35,799 nt of DNA from Actinomycetota bacterium. GTDB taxonomy: Bacteria > Actinomycetota > Actinomycetes > Nanopelagicales > Nanopelagicaceae. Positions 33,478 through 35,799 of the stretch are shown here, in pieces. The translations under genes and the position numbers were made by a program. Positions within the stretch are counted from its first letter, which is position 1. Each line of letters begins with the position of its first letter. Under the pieces are notes generated by a model, which did no database searches, was not told the origin of the DNA, and worked only from the letters and a program-made list of their open reading frames with translations. The stretch covers positions 1 to 35,799 of the forward strand of contig WLIQ01000008.1 of assembly GCA_009726135.1 (NCBI GenBank). The letters run 5' to 3'.

Positions 33478-35799
33478 TTAAGCAGTTGGTGCTTCAGCTA
33501 AATTTTCAGGTGAGTCAGGCGTCTCGGCCTTGGCTGCACCCTTGAATGTAAAGATTGCATCTGCGCCTTCGCCTTCGGAATCGACAACGATGATCTCGCC
33601 GGCCTTAAGTTCACCGAACAGGATGCGCTCTGAAAGAGCATCTTCGATCTCACGTTGAATTGTGCGACGCAATGGACGAGCACCAAGAAGTGGGTCATAA
33701 CCACGTGCAGCAAGCAAATCCTTAGCTGCAGGTGTTAATTCGATACCCATGTCTTTTGCTTGCAAACGATCATCAAGGTTCTTGATCATCAAATCAACGA
33801 TTTGAATAATCTGATCCTTAGTTAACTGGTGGAAGACGATTACGTCATCGATACGGTTTAGGAATTCAGGGCGGAAATGAGTCTTAAGTTCGTCATTCAC
33901 CTTGCCCTTCATACGTTCGTAATTTGTCTGATCATCATCACTGTTAGCAAAACCTAAACCTAAGCTCTTTGAGATGTCGCGAGTACCAAGGTTTGTAGTC
34001 ATGATGATGACAGTGTTTTTGAAGTCAACAGTGCGACCTTGTGAATCTGTTAGTCGACCATCTTCAAGAACCTGAAGAAGTGAGTTAAAGATATCTGGGT
34101 GCGCTTTTTCGATTTCATCGAAAAGAACAACAGAGAATGGACGGCGTCGAACTTTTTCAGTCAACTGTCCACCTTCGTCATAACCTACATATCCAGGAGG
34201 TGCACCGAATAAACGAGATGCGGTGTGACGCTCTGAGTATTCAGACATATCCAATTGAATCAACGCATCTTGATCACCAAATAAGAATGATGCAAGTGTG
34301 CGTGAAAGTTCTGTCTTACCAACACCTGAAGGACCAGCGAAGATAAATGATCCACCAGGACGGCGAGGATCTTTTAGACCAGCACGTGTACGGCGGATGG
34401 CTTGTGACAAGGCCTTGATGGCTTGATCTTGTCCAATAACGCGGTTGTGGAGTTCATCTTCCATGCGAAGAAGGCGTGCGGTTTCTTCTTCAGTTAACTT
34501 AAAGACTGGAATTCCAGTTGATGCAGAAAGAACTTGGGCGATGAGTTCTTCATCAACCTCAGTAACCTTATCTAGATCAGTTGCTTTCCAATTCTTTTCA
34601 GCTTCATGCTTTTCGGCGATAAGGTTTTTTTCCTTATCGCGAAGAGATGCAGCCATTTCAAAGTCCTGACCGTCGATTGCAGATTCTTTTTCTTTGCGGG
34701 CATCTGCGATTTTGTCATCAAATGCGCGTAGTTCTGCGGGCGCGGTCATGCGCTTAATACGAAGACGTGAGCCTGCTTCATCGATTAAATCGATTGCCTT
34801 ATCTGGCAAGAAACGATCTGATACATAGCGATCGGCAAGGTTTGCCGCCGCCGCTAGCGCACCGTCGGTAATTGATACGCGGTGATGAGTTTCGTAGCGG
34901 TCACGAAGACCCTTCAAAATTTCGATTGTGTGAGCAACTGATGGCTCTTTTACTTGGATTGGTTGGAAACGGCGCTCAAGAGCTGCGTCCTTTTCAACAT
35001 GCTTGCGATACTCATCAAGAGTTGTCGCACCGATTGTCTGTAATTCACCGCGAGCAAGCATTGGTTTCAAGATGCTGGCAGCATCAATTGCACCTTCTGC
35101 AGCTCCGGCTCCAACAAGTGTGTGAATTTCATCGATGAAAAGAATGATGTCACCGCGAGTTTTAATCTCTTTGAGAACTTTCTTCAAGCGCTCTTCGAAA
35201 TCTCCACGGTAACGGCTACCGGCAACAAGTGCACCAAGATCTAGTGAGTACAGCTGCTTATCTTTCAACGTTTCTGGAACATCGTTTTTATAAATAGCTT
35301 GTGCAAGACCTTCGACAACTGCAGTCTTACCAACACCTGGTTCGCCGATAAGAACTGGGTTATTTTTTGTGCGACGTGAAAGAACTTGCATCACGCGTTC
35401 AATTTCATTTTCGCGACCAATAACAGGATCAAGCTTTCCTTCGCGGGCAGCTTGTGTCAGGTTGCGACCAAATTGATCAAGCACCAAAGATGTTGAAGGT
35501 GTTCCTTCTGCAGGTCCGCCAGTTTGTACAGCTTCTTTACCTTGGTAACCAGAAAGCAATTGAATAACTTGTTGGCGAACGCGGTTGAGGTCAGCGCCAA
35601 GCTTTACAAGAACCTGTGCAGCAACGCCTTCACCTTCGCGGATAAGACCAAGCAAAATATGTTCAGTGCCAATGTAGTTATGACCAAGTTGCAGCGCTTC
35701 GCGAAGTGAAAGTTCTAGAACTTTCTTTGCACGCGGTGTAAATGGAATATGTCCACTTGGTGCTTGCTGACCTTGTCCGATAATTTCTTCAACTTGCGC
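33478..35799 (-). CDS. clpC: ATP-dependent Clp protease ATP-binding subunit ClpC, 5' end outside the window
   Basis: An AAA+ unfoldase that feeds ClpP. The visible 773 codons stay open to the right edge; the last 48 before 35655 read [20 protein letters not shown] and on into [16 protein letters not shown], the Clp_N domain, so the true start lies beyond 35799. In order: Clp_N repeats, Walker [14 protein letters not shown] and Walker [21 protein letters not shown], a UVR segment ([21 protein letters not shown], split here) that marks ClpC and not ClpB, second Walker [11 protein letters not shown], second Walker [14 protein letters not shown], and the sensor region. The 50 bases beyond the stop show no clear hairpin terminator. 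Confidence 0.97.
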   Translation of the reverse strand, partial: AQVEEIIGQGQQAPSGHIPFTPRAKKVLELSLREALQLGHNYIGTEHILLGLIREGEGVAAQVLVKLGADLNRVRQQVIQLLSGYQGKEAVQTGGPAEGTPSTSLVLDQFGRNLTQAAREGKLDPVIGRENEIERVMQVLSRRTKNNPVLIGEPGVGKTAVVEGLAQAIYKNDVPETLKDKQLYSLDLGALVAGSRYRGDFEERLKKVLKEIKTRGDIILFIDEIHTLVGAGAAEGAIDAASILKPMLARGELQTIGATTLDEYRKHVEKDAALERRFQPIQVKEPSVAHTIEILKGLRDRYETHHRVSITDGALAAAANLADRYVSDRFLPDKAIDLIDEAGSRLRIKRMTAPAELRAFDDKIADARKEKESAIDGQDFEMAASLRDKEKNLIAEKHEAEKNWKATDLDKVTEVDEELIAQVLSASTGIPVFKLTEEETARLLRMEDELHNRVIGQDQAIKALSQAIRRTRAGLKDPRRPGGSFIFAGPSGVGKTELSRTLASFLFGDQDALIQLDMSEYSERHTASRLFGAPPGYVGYDEGGQLTEKVRRRPFSVVLFDEIEKAHPDIFNSLLQVLEDGRLTDSQGRTVDFKNTVIIMTTNLGTRDISKSLGLGFANSDDDQTNYERMKGKVNDELKTHFRPEFLNRIDDVIVFHQLTKDQIIQIVDLMIKNLDDRLQAKDMGIELTPAAKDLLAARGYDPLLGARPLRRTIQREIEDALSERILFGELKAGEIIVVDSEGEGADAIFTFKGAAKAETPDSPENLAEAPTA

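Noticed and set aside
33478-35799. ClpB instead of ClpC
   Set aside because: The region between the two ATPase domains is a short UVR-type segment and not the long coiled coil that defines ClpB.
1-35799. CRISPR arrays, insertion sequences, prophage genes, tRNA or rRNA genes
   Set aside because: No regularly spaced repeats, transposase or integrase motifs, or RNA gene signatures were seen on either strand. The window is gene-dense and almost all of it is explained by the listed coding regions.

Overview
The window looks like a stretch of chromosome from a low-GC, small-genome actinobacterium. The evidence is the mix of genes: an actinobacterial NDH-1 operon with long NuoC and NuoE ends, mycobacterial-type MenB/C/E, a bS22-type 32-residue basic ribosomal protein upstream of proC, an XPB-like helicase near its WYL/helicase-associated companion, and ClpC. 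By eye G+C is in the low 40s percent and spacing between genes is minimal. Both fit freshwater acI/Nanopelagicales-type actinobacteria, but that placement is inference. No mobile elements, tRNAs, rRNAs or CRISPR arrays were seen, and no gap between genes exceeds 100 bases or so.

Layout. (1) 1-5893, minus strand: menG followed by nuoA-B-C-D-E-F-G, with nuoG cut by the left edge. This is a tightly packed operon coupling the last step of menaquinone synthesis to the quinone-reducing complex I. (2) 5954-13384: a menaquinone block of menF (+), menB-menC-menD (-) and menE-menA (+), with the biotin transporter subunit bioY ahead of menF and a small PLDc_N-type membrane protein after menA. (3) 13389-17643, minus: a histidine-phosphatase gene, then a cytochrome c maturation set (TlpA/ResA-like lipoprotein, ccdA, resB, ccsB). 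(4) 17694-23410, plus: HAD-IB phosphatase, WYL/helicase-associated protein, M20 peptidase and XPB-like helicase. A small glutaredoxin-like gene converges on the helicase. (5) 23716-28205: a secreted putative zinc protease with an FN3 domain, then on minus bS22, a secreted propeller-like protein and proC. (6) 28244-31792, plus: a cysteine-rich protein of unknown role, then radA-mutY-GNAT with overlapping stops and starts. (7) 31789-35799, minus: a SOUL-family protein, a Tat-exported sulfite-oxidase-family molybdoenzyme, and clpC, whose 5' end lies beyond the right edge.

Functionally the window is mostly housekeeping: menaquinone supply, NADH oxidation, cytochrome c assembly, DNA repair, proline synthesis and protein quality control. 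No clear novel defence or mobile system is visible. The most interesting signals are regulatory and compositional. A TAnnnT hexamer lies exactly six bases upstream of the ATG of seven transcription-unit heads, and 7-8 bases upstream of two more, which suggests widespread leaderless transcription. One intergenic region, between proC and the cysteine-rich gene, carries two mirror-image copies of such a hexamer. menG is clearly richer in G+C (about 55% over 5161-5940, hand count) than its neighbours (about 40%). The two unknown secreted proteins and the cysteine-rich protein are the main functional unknowns.
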